Below are positions 1 to 9,124 of a stretch of DNA of 64,000 bases, in pieces (within the stretch, counting starts at the first letter, position 1; the number at the start of each line of letters is the position of its first letter). Both the position numbers and the translations under genes were made by a program. Where the stretch lies: contig NZ_CXWE01000003.1 in assembly GCF_001404515.1 (NCBI RefSeq), forward strand, positions 310,001-374,000, read 5' to 3'. The notes under the pieces were generated by a model, which made no database searches, was not told the origin of the DNA, and worked only from the letters and a program-made list of their open reading frames with translations. This stretch comes from Roseibium album. GTDB taxonomy: Bacteria > Pseudomonadota > Alphaproteobacteria > Rhizobiales > Stappiaceae.

Positions 1-928
1 CCACGTCGTAGCAGTTGCTTTTCACAAGCGAGAGCGCCTGATCCCCTGACTTCGCGACCTCGTAACTGCATCCAAAGGATTCCAGAAGTGTGGAAAGCAA
101 CCTGCAATTCGTATCATTGTCGTCCACGATCAGGACATGGGTCTTGACCGCAACAGAGTGTTCCAGTTCCGGTGAGCCCCGGTCCATGCGCGCCTCGGAA
201 GTTGGCACCTTCTTCCGCTTGTTGAGAGGAAGGCGGATATCAAACCTGCATCCTTCCATATTGGAATCGACCAGCACGAGTTCACCTCCAAGCGCGTGCA
301 ACAGTCGATCGGCGCCCCACAATCCAAGTCCGGCCCCCGGACCGGCGGCAAGGCCATGTCGACCACGCCTGAATGGCTGGAAAAGATGGGCTGCCTCCTC
401 GGCGCCGATTCCAGGTCCGGTATCGACAACGGAAATCAAGACCCAATCCTGGCCGCCAGCATCAGATCCGCCTGAATCCGAGTTTCCGACCTGATCAACG
501 CAGATCCGGACGGCGCCTTCTTCGGTATATTTCACGGCATTGTCCAACAGGGCAGCGACGACCCGGCGCAATTCAGCGGGATGTCCGGTCTCAATACCGC
601 TTGCCCGGTCCTCGATCCGGACCTCGAAGTCAAGGCGCTTTTCCTCCGCCGCAACCCGGAAAAGGTCCGCGCAGTCCTGAACAACATCGGAAACACGCTG
701 AAAGACGGGCCCGGACCCGGGCTCCGCATCAGTCGTTGCCACCAGTTCTCCGGTTAGGGCCGTCAAGGCATCGATCGACTTTATGAGGATCGACAGTTTC
801 TCAGTCTGATCTTCGTTGAGCGGTCCGTTGCCGATCAGTTCGGCAGTAAGCCGCATCGCGGATAGCGGTGTTCTGAGGTCATGAGCCAACAGTGCGAGGC
901 TGACGTTGTCCTGTTCACGATCCTTCAT
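1..928 (-). CDS. Hybrid sensor histidine kinase / response regulator (3' end outside window)
   Basis: The minus-strand frame is open to the window edge, so the C-terminus is missing. In order it shows an H-box (HDLRTP, His at residue 16), an N-box (DNAVKYTEEG, about 128), a G1 box (DTGPGIG, about 167), a G2 box (GAGLGLW, about 198) and then the start of a receiver domain (VLIVDDND, about 261). It should autophosphorylate on the H-box histidine and pass phosphate to its own receiver Asp. There is no membrane segment or PAS/GAF sensor before the H-box, so the input must come from elsewhere. An AGGAGG lies 11 nt before ATG 928; in-frame ATGs at 937 and 967 are alternatives. It is divergent from the AEC carrier. 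The family is clear; the signal sensed is unknown. Confidence 0.85.
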   Translation of the reverse strand, partial: MKDREQDNVSLALLAHDLRTPLSAMRLTAELIGNGPLNEDQTEKLSILIKSIDALTALTGELVATTDAEPGSGPVFQRVSDVVQDCADLFRVAAEEKRLDFEVRIEDRASGIETGHPAELRRVVAALLDNAVKYTEEGAVRICVDQVGNSDSGGSDAGGQDWVLISVVDTGPGIGAEEAAHLFQPFRRGRHGLAAGPGAGLGLWGADRLLHALGGELVLVDSNMEGCRFDIRLPLNKRKKVPTSEARMDRGSPELEHSVAVKTHVLIVDDNDTNCRLLSTLLESFGCSYEVAKSGDQALSLVKSNCYDV

Positions 929-1141
929 TGGGCGCATTTCCTCCTGATGGACGAGGCAATCGAACATACCCGGCTGCCTCTGCCAGTTAGACGGCAAAGC
1001 GCATCGTCCTCTATCCTTTTCACTTTGAAGGCTGGCGGCGTGCGATCCAATCCCCTAAAAACAATTGCCAACCGCAATTTGACTTCACGGTCTTGATCCC
1101 AACCCGTCCAGATTTCGCTTCAGATCCCGGCACGACTACAG

Positions 1142-2116
1142 ATGCTTGCACAAACCCTATCAATCGTCGCACCGGTTTTCCTGCTGATCGGTATCGGTTA
1201 CTGCCTTGCGCGATTTCAGGTTCTCGATCAGGCCATCGGCGACGCACTCGGCCAATTCGTGTTCATAGTCGCGTTACCGGTTCTCGTCTTCCGCTCCCTG
1301 ATCCACGCCGACCTCTCGGGTGGATTTCCGCTCTCGCTTTGGGCAAGTTACTTTCTCGGAGTAGGCGCAGCCTGGATCCTCGGAACGCTGGTCATCCGAA
1401 AAGGTTTCGGCAGGGAAGCCCGGGCTGGCGCCATCGGTGGCATTTCCGCGTCCTACGCCAACCTGTTGCTGGTTGGAATGCCCGTTGTCTCGGCCGTCTA
1501 TGGAGACAAGGGCCTGATCCCCGTACTTTTGATCATCTCGATTCATCTGGCAACCATGACCGTCGTCATGGCGATTGCAATGGAACGGACTGCAGCCATC
1601 GACAGTGGTGAAGCCAGCCCGCCGATCGGCAGGCTCTTTCTGAACGCCGGCCGGAAAGTGATCGCCAATCCGCTGATCGTCACAATCACCCTTGCATTTG
1701 CCTGGCGGCAAACGGGCCTGTCGATCCCGGACATCGGCGAAGACATCCTGGACCGGATAGCGGCAACGGCCCTTCCGCTTGCCCTGCTCTCGCTCGGCAT
1801 GAGCCTTGTTCAATACGGTCTTCGCGGAAACGTCTTGCCCGGCTTTCTTCTTGGAACGATCAAGATATTCGTCATGCCAGCAGTTGTTTTTCTGGCCGGC
1901 ACTTTCCTGTTTCAGTTGCCGCCTTTATGGATCGCCGCCGCCACGCTTGCAGCAGGATGTCCTACGGGTGTGAATGCCTACATTTTCGCAAACCGCTACG
2001 GCACTGGCCATGCAATGTCGGCCAATGCGATTACGATGACCACCCTGAGCGCCATCGTGACCACGAGCTTGTGGATCTGGTTCCTGGGTTTGTGGTTCGG
2101 GCCCGAACTCGGCTAG
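1142..2116 (+). CDS. AEC family transporter (auxin efflux carrier-like)
   Basis: A 324-aa protein of about ten hydrophobic segments with a break in the middle after about residue 160, the layout of the AEC/PIN-like carrier family (usual length about 310). The N-terminus (APVFLLIGIGYCLARF) and the C-terminal half (CPTGVNAYIFANRYG) are typical. Bacterial members move organic acids such as malate or malonate, or other anions, across the inner membrane; the substrate cannot be read here. It stands alone: divergent from the histidine kinase and convergent with gluQRS 17 bp away. Confidence 0.85.
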   Translation: MLAQTLSIVAPVFLLIGIGYCLARFQVLDQAIGDALGQFVFIVALPVLVFRSLIHADLSGGFPLSLWASYFLGVGAAWILGTLVIRKGFGREARAGAIGGISASYANLLLVGMPVVSAVYGDKGLIPVLLIISIHLATMTVVMAIAMERTAAIDSGEASPPIGRLFLNAGRKVIANPLIVTITLAFAWRQTGLSIPDIGEDILDRIAATALPLALLSLGMSLVQYGLRGNVLPGFLLGTIKIFVMPAVVFLAGTFLFQLPPLWIAAATLAAGCPTGVNAYIFANRYGTGHAMSANAITMTTLSAIVTTSLWIWFLGLWFGPELG

Positions 2117-2133
2117 CGGAAAGTCCGAAACGT

Positions 2134-3018
2134 TCAAAGACCAATGCGCTTGCGAAGTTCCGCGTGAGTCATTCCGGCCGCACGCAACGATCTCAGGCTT
2201 GTATCCTGGCTGGATTTCGAAAGCTTGCGGCCATCCGGTCCAAGAACAAGCCGGTGGTGCCGGTAGCGGGCCTGTGGCAGGCCAAGCAGTTCCTGAAGAA
2301 CCCTGTGAACGCTTGTCGCGTGATAGAGGTCCTCGCCGCGCAGTATGTCCGTAATCCCTTGCCGGGCATCATCGACGACAACGGACAGATGATAGCTTGT
2401 GGGCGTGTCCTTGCGCGCCAAAACGACATCTCCCCACGCAGCCGCATCGACAGGAACCTGCCGTGAAGGCTGAAACAGGGACGGCCCTTCTGCTCCGGCC
2501 TCCTCCCAGGTCAGATCTTCTCCGACCCGGCTCAGCGCCTTTTTCATGTCGAGCCGGAGAGCGAAGGTCTCATCACTCTCCTTGCGGGTCTGCACCTCTT
2601 CGGGTGAAAGCACCGTGCTGTCACCCGGATAGAGGGGCGCCCCGTCCGGATCTTTCGGCCATGCCTTTCCAGTTGCTTCATAATCCGACACGAAACGCCG
2701 GATTTCCGCTCTTGTCAGATAGGCTGCGTACACGAGCCCCATATCCTGCAGTCGTTCAAGGGACGCACGGTACTCGGGAAAGACTTCCGATTGCCGCAGG
2801 AACGGTCCTTCCAGCGGCAGGCCAAGCCATGCGAGGTCCTCGAACATGTCGTTTTCCAGCTGCCGTGTGCATCGCGTCTGGTCAATATCCTCAACCCGCA
2901 CCAGAAAGCGGCCATTGAAGGCCACGGCAGCGCGGACATTCAACAATGCGGAAAGCGCGTGACCGATATGCAGATGGCCATTTGGCGACGGCGCAAATCG
3001 GAAGACGGGCTTTGACAT
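2134..3018 (-). CDS. gluQ: Glutamyl-Q tRNA(Asp) synthetase
   Basis: A 294-aa class I aminoacyl-tRNA synthetase catalytic domain without an anticodon-binding domain, the mark of GluQRS, which glutamylates queuosine at position 34 of tRNA-Asp. The HIGH-type motif is HIGH itself in FAPSPNGHLHIGHA near residue 10, and the KMSKS-type motif is GRKLSKSSQD near residue 260. The open frame extends upstream to 3141, but MSKPVFRF at 3018 matches family length and avoids overlap with the divergent glycosylase gene. The usual zinc-binding cysteines between the motifs are not obvious here. Confidence 0.9.
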   Translation of the reverse strand: MSKPVFRFAPSPNGHLHIGHALSALLNVRAAVAFNGRFLVRVEDIDQTRCTRQLENDMFEDLAWLGLPLEGPFLRQSEVFPEYRASLERLQDMGLVYAAYLTRAEIRRFVSDYEATGKAWPKDPDGAPLYPGDSTVLSPEEVQTRKESDETFALRLDMKKALSRVGEDLTWEEAGAEGPSLFQPSRQVPVDAAAWGDVVLARKDTPTSYHLSVVVDDARQGITDILRGEDLYHATSVHRVLQELLGLPQARYRHHRLVLGPDGRKLSKSSQDTSLRSLRAAGMTHAELRKRIGL

Positions 3019-3125
3019 TTGAAGAGACGGGACCGGGTTGACGCAGGCGAGGTCATGAACCATGACCGTCGGTATAACTACCATTCCCGGCCGGCGGTGC
3101 AAGAGCAGAAAACTTGAGTGACACG

Positions 3126-3767
3126 ATGAAACCGATTGCAACGAAAGACGATGTTCAGGCAGGTTTGAGGGAATTGATCGCTAATGATCCCCGCCTGAAA
3201 CCGATCGCGGGCAAAGCGGGCGAACTGCCATTGCGCAGACGCGCGGCAAACTTTGCAGGATTGGCGCAGATCATCACGGCCCAGCAGGTTTCTGTTGCCA
3301 GCGCCACAGCGATCTTTCAACGGGTTCAAACGCTCGTCACTCCCTTGACGGCTGAAGCATTGGCATCCTTCAGTGACGAAGACCTGGCCGGTGCGGGTTT
3401 GTCCCGTCCGAAGGTCAGAACCCTTCGCGCCGTCGGAGCCGCCTGTGAAAATGGGCTGGACCTGGCCAGGCTTACTGAGAGCCCCGCCGACGAGGCACAC
3501 GCGCAACTATGCGCGATCAAGGGTATCGGACGCTGGAGCGCTGATATATTCCTCTTGTTTTGCGCCGGTCACCCCGACATATTTCCAAGCGGCGATCTTG
3601 CGTTGCAAATAGCGGTGCGCGACGCGTTCGGTCTTGATGAAAAGCCGACCCCGAAGGAGCTCGATGACATCGCCTTGCGATGGGCGCCGAACCGGGCCAT
3701 CGCCGCAAGGCTCTTCTGGGCGTGGTATCGGGTGCTGAAACAGGGCCGGGAAACCTTGCCGGTCTGA
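3126..3767 (+). CDS. DNA-3-methyladenine glycosylase, AlkA/HhH-GPD family
   Basis: About 213 aa. The segment IITAQQVSVASA followed by a helix-hairpin-helix (LCAIKGIGRWSADIFLL) and a downstream acidic residue in FPSGDLALQ fit the HhH-GPD base-excision glycosylases of the AlkA type, where that Asp is the catalytic residue. It lacks the N-terminal extra domain of E. coli AlkA (282 aa), as many alphaproteobacterial members do. It removes alkylated purines from DNA. A TTG start at 3114 with a weak AAGAG upstream is an equally possible start; neither site has a strong ribosome binding site. Confidence 0.85.
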   Translation: MKPIATKDDVQAGLRELIANDPRLKPIAGKAGELPLRRRAANFAGLAQIITAQQVSVASATAIFQRVQTLVTPLTAEALASFSDEDLAGAGLSRPKVRTLRAVGAACENGLDLARLTESPADEAHAQLCAIKGIGRWSADIFLLFCAGHPDIFPSGDLALQIAVRDAFGLDEKPTPKELDDIALRWAPNRAIAARLFWAWYRVLKQGRETLPV

Positions 3768-3776
3768 GGTTCCCAT

Positions 3777-4550
3777 TCAGTCTCCCGACATTTCCCCGAT
3801 CGAACGCAGGAGCAATTCGATATCCTGTGGCCGGGACAGCCTGTGATCTCCGTCGGGAACCAGGCTGAAGGTCACATCCTCTCGCGGAAGCGCCTCGACC
3901 AGACGTTGCGCGTGACTTGCCGGGACGTCCGGATCCTGTGCGCCCTGAATGATCGTGACCGGGACACCGAGATGAATGTCCCGGTCAAGGAGCAGGTGAC
4001 TACGGCCATCCTCGATCAGCTTTCCGGTTATGACGTAAAGCTCGTCGGCGTAATCCGATGGTTGCGACCAGCGCCCATCCTGTTGGATCGCCTCACGAAT
4101 CTCATCGGTAAAGCGCTGTTTCCACATCAGTTCTTCAGTGAAGTCAACGGCCGGCGCGATCAGAACGAGCCCCTTGATTCTGCCGGTTGGCTTCCGGCTC
4201 AACGCCAGCAGGAGTGAAATCCAGCCGCCCATCGACGATCCTATGAGGATGGTGTCCCGCTTGCAAAACCTGTCGAAGACGGCTTCCGCCTCTTCCAGCC
4301 AGTCGGAAACGCAAGCATTCTCGAAGTCGCCGCCGGAACGGCCGTGACCGGAATAATCGAAGCGAACCACTGCCTGATCCCTGCTTCGCCCGTACTCCGC
4401 AACAGCCTCGGCCTTGGTGCCGGTCATGTCGGATTTGAACCCGGACAACCAGAGCAGTGTCGGGTCCTTGCCGGAAACGACGTTCACAGCAATACTGCGC
4501 GTCTTGTCTCTTTTTCCGACCTGGATGAATTGCGGTTCCTGCACACCCAT
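3777..4550 (-). CDS. Alpha/beta hydrolase
   Basis: About 257 aa. It has an oxyanion region (LWLSGFKSDM), a nucleophile elbow (LIGSSMGGWIS, Ser near residue 100), an acid (GAQDPDVPASHA) and a terminal histidine (DGDHRLSR), so the Ser-Asp-His triad is complete. The segment FDYSGHGRSGGDF is typical of the serine aminopeptidase/acyl-hydrolase branch. The substrate is unknown. The frame extends to 4589; MGVQEPQF at 4550 is chosen on family length. It is convergent with the glycosylase gene (9 bp) and divergent from the glycosyltransferase. Confidence 0.8.
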   Translation of the reverse strand: MGVQEPQFIQVGKRDKTRSIAVNVVSGKDPTLLWLSGFKSDMTGTKAEAVAEYGRSRDQAVVRFDYSGHGRSGGDFENACVSDWLEEAEAVFDRFCKRDTILIGSSMGGWISLLLALSRKPTGRIKGLVLIAPAVDFTEELMWKQRFTDEIREAIQQDGRWSQPSDYADELYVITGKLIEDGRSHLLLDRDIHLGVPVTIIQGAQDPDVPASHAQRLVEALPREDVTFSLVPDGDHRLSRPQDIELLLRSIGEMSGD

Positions 4551-4633
4551 ACTAAGGCTCTCATTCACTCTTTTTTCCCAACCCGCCATTTGGCACAGCT
4601 TCCCCAGTTAGAAAAGCTCTCCGGAGATCCGAA

Positions 4634-5821
4634 TTGAGTCAACTTCCTCCCGCAACAACCGTGTTGCAAGTGATCCCGGATCTCAACTCCGGCGGTGCGG
4701 AAAGAACGACACTTGATGTTGCAAATGCAATCGTCGAAGCAGGCGGCACTGCACTGGTCGTCAGCCAGGGCGGACAACTGGTCGCCGAACTGGAAGCGGC
4801 TGGCGCGGAACATGTGGTGATGCCGGTCAAGTCAAAGAACCCGTGGACACTCTGGAAGAACGCCGCCAGTCTGGCTGACTTGATAGAAGCGCGGCAGGTA
4901 AACATCCTTCACGCACGCAGCCGGGCACCGGCATGGTCCGCCCTTCGCGCGGCAAGGCGCACGCGTACACCATTCGTGACGACTTACCATGGCACCTATA
5001 ATCAGTCGAATTCCCTGAAAGCGTACTATAATTCGGTTATGGCCCGCGGGGACGCAGTCATCGCCAATTCGAATTTTATCGCGAATCTGATCAGGACCCG
5101 TCATCCGTTCGCCCGTGACAAGATTACCGTGATCCCGCGGGGGTCCGACCTGAAAGGCCTTAATCCCGAAAATGTCAGTGCACTGAGGCAGCAGGCTCTG
5201 AAAGACAGCTGGGGCATACCCTCCGGACATCCGATTGTACTGAACATGGCCCGTCTGACAGCCTGGAAAGGTCAGAAAGTCCTTGTCGAGGCGATGGCGA
5301 TCCTGAAGGAATGGGGTTTCGACGAGCCGATTGCCATCCTGGCGGGCGATGCACAGGGACGCGACGGTTATGTCTCCGAACTCAAGAAGACGATTGCCGA
5401 CAGAGGACTAGGGGATCAGGTCCGTCTCGTGGGCCATTGCACGGATGTCCCGGCAGCGCTGGCGTTGTCAGATCTGTCCGTGGTGGCCTCCGTAGAACCT
5501 GAGGCTTTTGGCCGTGCGGCCGTCGAAGCCCAGGCGGCAGGCATACCGGTGATAGTGTCAAATCACGGCGCGGTGCCCGAAACCGTGCTCGCCCCACCGG
5601 AAGTCGAAGAAGATCAACGCACCGGCTGGCGGGTCGCGCCGGGAGAGGAAGCAGCACTTGCTGACGTCATGAGAACGGCTCTCGCCCAGTTGCCTGAGGA
5701 AAGACAGGCGATGACATCGAGAGCTCTTGCCCATGTCCGGCAGAACTTTTCTGTCGAGACAATGTGTTCAAGGACGCTTGCAGTCTATGCCGGCCTCCTC
5801 GATCACGCTGCGAGCGGGTAG
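4634..5821 (+). CDS. Glycosyltransferase family 4
   Basis: A 395-aa GT-B fold retaining glycosyltransferase. The N-terminal glycine-rich acceptor domain begins VIPDLNSGGAERTTLDVA, and the donor domain contains the EX7E motif (EPEAFGRAAVEAQAAGIPV, about 286-304). The start is TTG at 4634, backed by a GGAGA 7-8 nt upstream, with no better start nearby. Such enzymes build lipopolysaccharide or exopolysaccharide from nucleotide sugars at the cytoplasmic face. No other polysaccharide genes are adjacent. Acceptor and donor are unknown. Confidence 0.88.
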   Translation: MSQLPPATTVLQVIPDLNSGGAERTTLDVANAIVEAGGTALVVSQGGQLVAELEAAGAEHVVMPVKSKNPWTLWKNAASLADLIEARQVNILHARSRAPAWSALRAARRTRTPFVTTYHGTYNQSNSLKAYYNSVMARGDAVIANSNFIANLIRTRHPFARDKITVIPRGSDLKGLNPENVSALRQQALKDSWGIPSGHPIVLNMARLTAWKGQKVLVEAMAILKEWGFDEPIAILAGDAQGRDGYVSELKKTIADRGLGDQVRLVGHCTDVPAALALSDLSVVASVEPEAFGRAAVEAQAAGIPVIVSNHGAVPETVLAPPEVEEDQRTGWRVAPGEEAALADVMRTALAQLPEERQAMTSRALAHVRQNFSVETMCSRTLAVYAGLLDHAASG

Positions 5822-6339
5822 GCCTCCTCGACCAGATAAGGGCCGCCTCCGACACTCGACTTGGCCGAAAACAGCACGAAACGCCCGGCAACAAAGGGTT
5901 CCGCCTGAAAATTTCCGTGTTCGCTGAGCCACTTTGCAACGTCTTCGTTGGTCGACGTTTTGCAGCGTGCGATGGTCACATGCGGAATGTACTTGCGCCT
6001 TTCGGGAGGGAGTTGCAGTCGCTGCAGGATCCGCTCCTGTTCGGCTTGCAACTCGGCCAGTTGAGCCGTTGGTTCGACCCGGGCCCACACCGCATGCGGC
6101 TTTCCATTGCCAAACGACCCGAGGCCGTTCAGCCGGATTTCCACTGGCTCACGACGGACACGGTCGAGTGCAGCAGCCACCTCGTCGGCAGTTCGATCGT
6201 CAATATCGCCGATAAAACGCAAGGTAAGGTGATAGTTCTCTGGATCAATCCAGCGAGCGCCCCGGAGGCCTCCCCGGAGCATTGAGAGCAAGAGCGCCGT
6301 CTGGGACGGTATCTCAAGGCCTGTAAATAGGCGCGGCAT
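5803..6339 (-). CDS. thpR: RNA 2',3'-cyclic phosphodiesterase
   Basis: A 178-aa member of the 2H phosphoesterase family. Both catalytic motifs are present: HLTLRF near residue 40 and HVTIARC near residue 123. These enzymes hydrolyse RNA 2',3'-cyclic phosphate to 2'-phosphate and were first named 2'-5' RNA ligases. The start at 6339 has a GGAGGGAG 4-5 nt upstream, so the longer open frame to 6405 is unlikely. Its last codons overlap the 3' end of the glycosyltransferase by 19 bp in convergent orientation. Confidence 0.9.
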   Translation of the reverse strand: MPRLFTGLEIPSQTALLLSMLRGGLRGARWIDPENYHLTLRFIGDIDDRTADEVAAALDRVRREPVEIRLNGLGSFGNGKPHAVWARVEPTAQLAELQAEQERILQRLQLPPERRKYIPHVTIARCKTSTNEDVAKWLSEHGNFQAEPFVAGRFVLFSAKSSVGGGPYLVEEAYPLAA

Positions 6340-6531
6340 GGGTACTCCCTCCGCTGTCGCTGACAAAAGCCATGAGGAATCAACTTCATGAAAATCGCAA
6401 GACAAAAATATAAGTTTTTGACGCTGAATCGGAATTCGGATTGGGCGATGTCGGCCAACTTGATTGATCGAAGGTCAATTTGGCAAATCGGCTGGAAGTG
6501 ATTCTCTTGAGAGATTTTGCGCAGCAATCTC

Positions 6532-7584
6532 TTACGGTGCCGTGTTGCCGAATTCCTGATGAATCGCATCGATTTTGCCAAGCACGTCTTCGTTCAATGA
6601 CAGATCAGCAGCGGCAATATCCGTTTCAAGCTGCTCCATCCGCGTTGCTCCGATAATCACGGATGTCATGAAACTGCGCGATTTTGCAAATGCAATTGCC
6701 ATCTGTGCCGGATCGAGACCGGCTTCCTTCGCCAATGCGCAATACGCGTCCACTGCCTCGAATGTACGAGGGTGCTCGTAGCGCTGCATTTTGTTGAAAA
6801 GGGTTTTGCGCGCGCCTGTCGGCAAGGCTCCGTGACGGTACTTTCCGGTAAGGTACCCCTGCGCCAGTGACGAATAGGCCAGCAGGCCGACATTTTCCCG
6901 TCTTGACACCTCGGCAAGACCCGTCTCGAAGGTCCGGTTCACCATTGAGTAGGCATTCTGGATGGAAGCGATCCTGGGTACATCGTAAAGTTCCGAGGTC
7001 GTGACATAACGCATCGTTCCCCAGGCGCTTTCGTTCGAAACACCGATATGCCGAACCTTGCCCGCCTTGACCAGATCACCCATGATTTCCAGCGTCGACT
7101 GGATGCTGTTTTCATCTTCAACCGCTTCTGCATCCTGCCAGCGTGACGGATTGGAGCCGAAACCGGAAACGTTCCGGTCCGGCCAGTGGATCTGATAGAG
7201 ATCAATGTAATCTGTCTGCAGGTTCTTGAGACTGCGGTCGACCGCAAACTCGATCTGCTTCCGGTTCAACTCACCTTTTTCTCTGTTGTCCCGGAACCAG
7301 TCCATGACGGTCCTGCCGACAACCTTGGTTGCCAGGACCACCTGGTCTCGATGGCCGGAATTTCTGAACCAGGTTCCGATGATCCGCTCTGTCCGCCCTT
7401 GCGTCTCCTTCTTAGCCGGGATGGGATAGAGTTCGGCGGCGTCAAGGAAATTGATACCTTTTTCAAAGGCGTAGTCCATCTGCGCGTGACCTTCGGCTTC
7501 CGAATTTTGTTCGCCAAAGGTCATTGTTCCAAGGCAAAGGGTACTCACCTGCACATCGGTGCGGCCAAGACGGCGCTGTTCCAT
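6532..7584 (-). CDS. Aldo/keto reductase, Tas-like
   Basis: A 350-aa NADPH-dependent oxidoreductase. It starts MEQRRLGRTDVQVSTLCLGT, then has the AKR signature FLDAAELYP, with Asp and Tyr of the catalytic tetrad, and the later IDLYQIHWPDRNV with the histidine. The length and the ELYP-PAKKETQGRTE insertion resemble E. coli Tas. The start has AAGGA about 7 nt upstream. It probably reduces aldehydes or ketones; the physiological substrate is unknown. Minus-strand, 69 bp downstream of tesA, so the two could be cotranscribed. Confidence 0.9.
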   Translation of the reverse strand: MEQRRLGRTDVQVSTLCLGTMTFGEQNSEAEGHAQMDYAFEKGINFLDAAELYPIPAKKETQGRTERIIGTWFRNSGHRDQVVLATKVVGRTVMDWFRDNREKGELNRKQIEFAVDRSLKNLQTDYIDLYQIHWPDRNVSGFGSNPSRWQDAEAVEDENSIQSTLEIMGDLVKAGKVRHIGVSNESAWGTMRYVTTSELYDVPRIASIQNAYSMVNRTFETGLAEVSRRENVGLLAYSSLAQGYLTGKYRHGALPTGARKTLFNKMQRYEHPRTFEAVDAYCALAKEAGLDPAQMAIAFAKSRSFMTSVIIGATRMEQLETDIAAADLSLNEDVLGKIDAIHQEFGNTAP

Positions 7585-7653
7585 CAGGAATTCCTTCGAA
7601 TTTTGAATAGGGTATCCGGCATGCCAGAAAACTGAGTGGCCAGGAAAGAACCC

Positions 7654-8283
7654 TCAGGAAGACGAGGCTTTTGCCAAAAGCTCCTCCACTTTCGGCAGGA
7701 TATTCTCAACAATGATCGCAACCCCATCCGCGTTGGGATGCATGCCATCGGATAGATTAAGGTTCGGGTTGAGCGCAACCCCTTCCAGGAAGAACGGGTA
7801 AAGCAGCGCATCGTGTGCCTGAGCAAGATCAGAATAGATCGGATCGAACGCCTCGGCATATTCCGGGCCGAGATTTCTGGGCGCAAGCATGCCGGCAAGC
7901 AGCACTTCTATGCCGCGGTCCCGCAATCGCCTCGTGATCTCGTTCAGGTTGTTGCGGGTGATATCAGGCTGAATGCCGCGCAACGCGTCATTGGCCCCCA
8001 ACTCGACAATCACCGCATCGGCATCGGTTCCCACGGACCAGTCGAGGCGGGACAGTCCCCCGGAAGTCGTGTCCCCCGAAACACCGGCATTGACCACTTC
8101 AACCGAAAGACCCCTTGCATCAAGTGCCTTTTGCAGCTGCTCCGGAAATCCGTCCTGGGGAGCGAGTTGATACCCGGCGGACAGGCTGTCTCCCAGGACA
8201 ACAAGCTTCAGGTCGGCGGATTGAACCGCAGTCGTTGACAAACAAAAAAGCAGAAAACACAAGGCTACACGGATTTGGTTCAC
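7654..8283 (-). CDS. tesA: Arylesterase / multifunctional acyl-CoA thioesterase, SGNH hydrolase
   Basis: A 209-aa protein with a GTG start and a cleavable signal peptide (LCFLLFCLSTTAVQSA), so it is periplasmic. SGNH blocks: I in VVLGDSLSAGYQL (catalytic Ser), II Gly in NAGVSGDTT, III in ELGANDALRG, V in DGMHPNADG (Asp and His). This fits TesA (thioesterase I, protease I, lysophospholipase L1). It is transcribed away from ybbA-ybbP, the arrangement found in E. coli, which supports the assignment. Confidence 0.9.
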   Translation of the reverse strand: MNQIRVALCFLLFCLSTTAVQSADLKLVVLGDSLSAGYQLAPQDGFPEQLQKALDARGLSVEVVNAGVSGDTTSGGLSRLDWSVGTDADAVIVELGANDALRGIQPDITRNNLNEITRRLRDRGIEVLLAGMLAPRNLGPEYAEAFDPIYSDLAQAHDALLYPFFLEGVALNPNLNLSDGMHPNADGVAIIVENILPKVEELLAKASSS

Positions 8284-8404
8284 GCTAAAACTCTTTCAGG
8301 ACTGGAAGACCAGGCACATCAGGCCCATATGGTCGCACAGCGTCCAATTGTCGAGGGCAGATTTTGATAAGGAAGACGCTAATCATGTCCCTTGTAAAGG
8401 TTTA

Positions 8405-9124
8405 ATGATGACAAATACTCCGGCGATCTCTCTCAAGAGCGTACATCTTACACTCGGCGAAGGTGCCGGTAGGGTACATATCCTCAAAGGGATCGACCTG
8501 GACATTTCCAAGGGAACGTCTGTTGGCCTTGTTGGACCGTCCGGGTCAGGCAAGTCGACACTTCTGATGGTGATGGCCGGTCTTGAACGGTCAGATGAAG
8601 GCACCGTTGTCGTCGCCGGTTCAGAACTTGGCCCCCTTTCGGAGGATCAACTCGCCCGGTTCCGTGGCCGCAATGTCGGCATCATATTCCAGTCTTTTCA
8701 TCTCGTTCCCAACATGACTGCGCTGGAAAACGTCGCGGTGCCACTTGAATTGGCTGGCGATGCATCGGCTTTTGACAAAGCCAAAGCAGAATTGGACGCC
8801 GTCGGCCTCGGCCACAGGATGCATCACTACCCAGCGCAAATGTCCGGCGGTGAGCAGCAACGGGTTGCTGTCGCGCGCGCACTCGTCGTCGAACCTCAAA
8901 TCCTGATCGCCGACGAGCCGACCGGTAATCTTGACGAGAGAACAGGCAACCAGATCGTCGATCTGATGTTCAATGCCCAACGCGAACGTGGGACAACCCT
9001 GGTGCTTGTCACACATGATCCGGGTCTTGCCGAAAGATGCGATCGTATGATCAGGGTCCGCTCCGGAGAGATCGAGGAAACACAATCCGACGCATTGGGT
9101 GAGCAGCAAGAGGTTTCTGCATGA
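8405..9124 (+). CDS. ybbA: ABC transporter ATP-binding protein, YbbA-type
   Basis: A 239-aa ATPase with Walker A (GPSGSGKST), Q-loop (IFQSFHLVPNMTALENV), signature (MSGGEQQRVAVARAL), Walker B (ILIADEPTGNLD) and H-loop (LVTHD). It belongs to the MacB/LolD-like class. AAAGG precedes ATG 8405; a second ATG follows directly at 8408. Its stop overlaps the permease start by 4 bp (ATGA), so the two are translationally coupled. With the following gene and divergent tesA it forms the conserved tesA-ybbA-ybbP locus. The transported substrate is not established. Confidence 0.9.
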   Translation: MMTNTPAISLKSVHLTLGEGAGRVHILKGIDLDISKGTSVGLVGPSGSGKSTLLMVMAGLERSDEGTVVVAGSELGPLSEDQLARFRGRNVGIIFQSFHLVPNMTALENVAVPLELAGDASAFDKAKAELDAVGLGHRMHHYPAQMSGGEQQRVAVARALVVEPQILIADEPTGNLDERTGNQIVDLMFNAQRERGTTLVLVTHDPGLAERCDRMIRVRSGEIEETQSDALGEQQEVSA

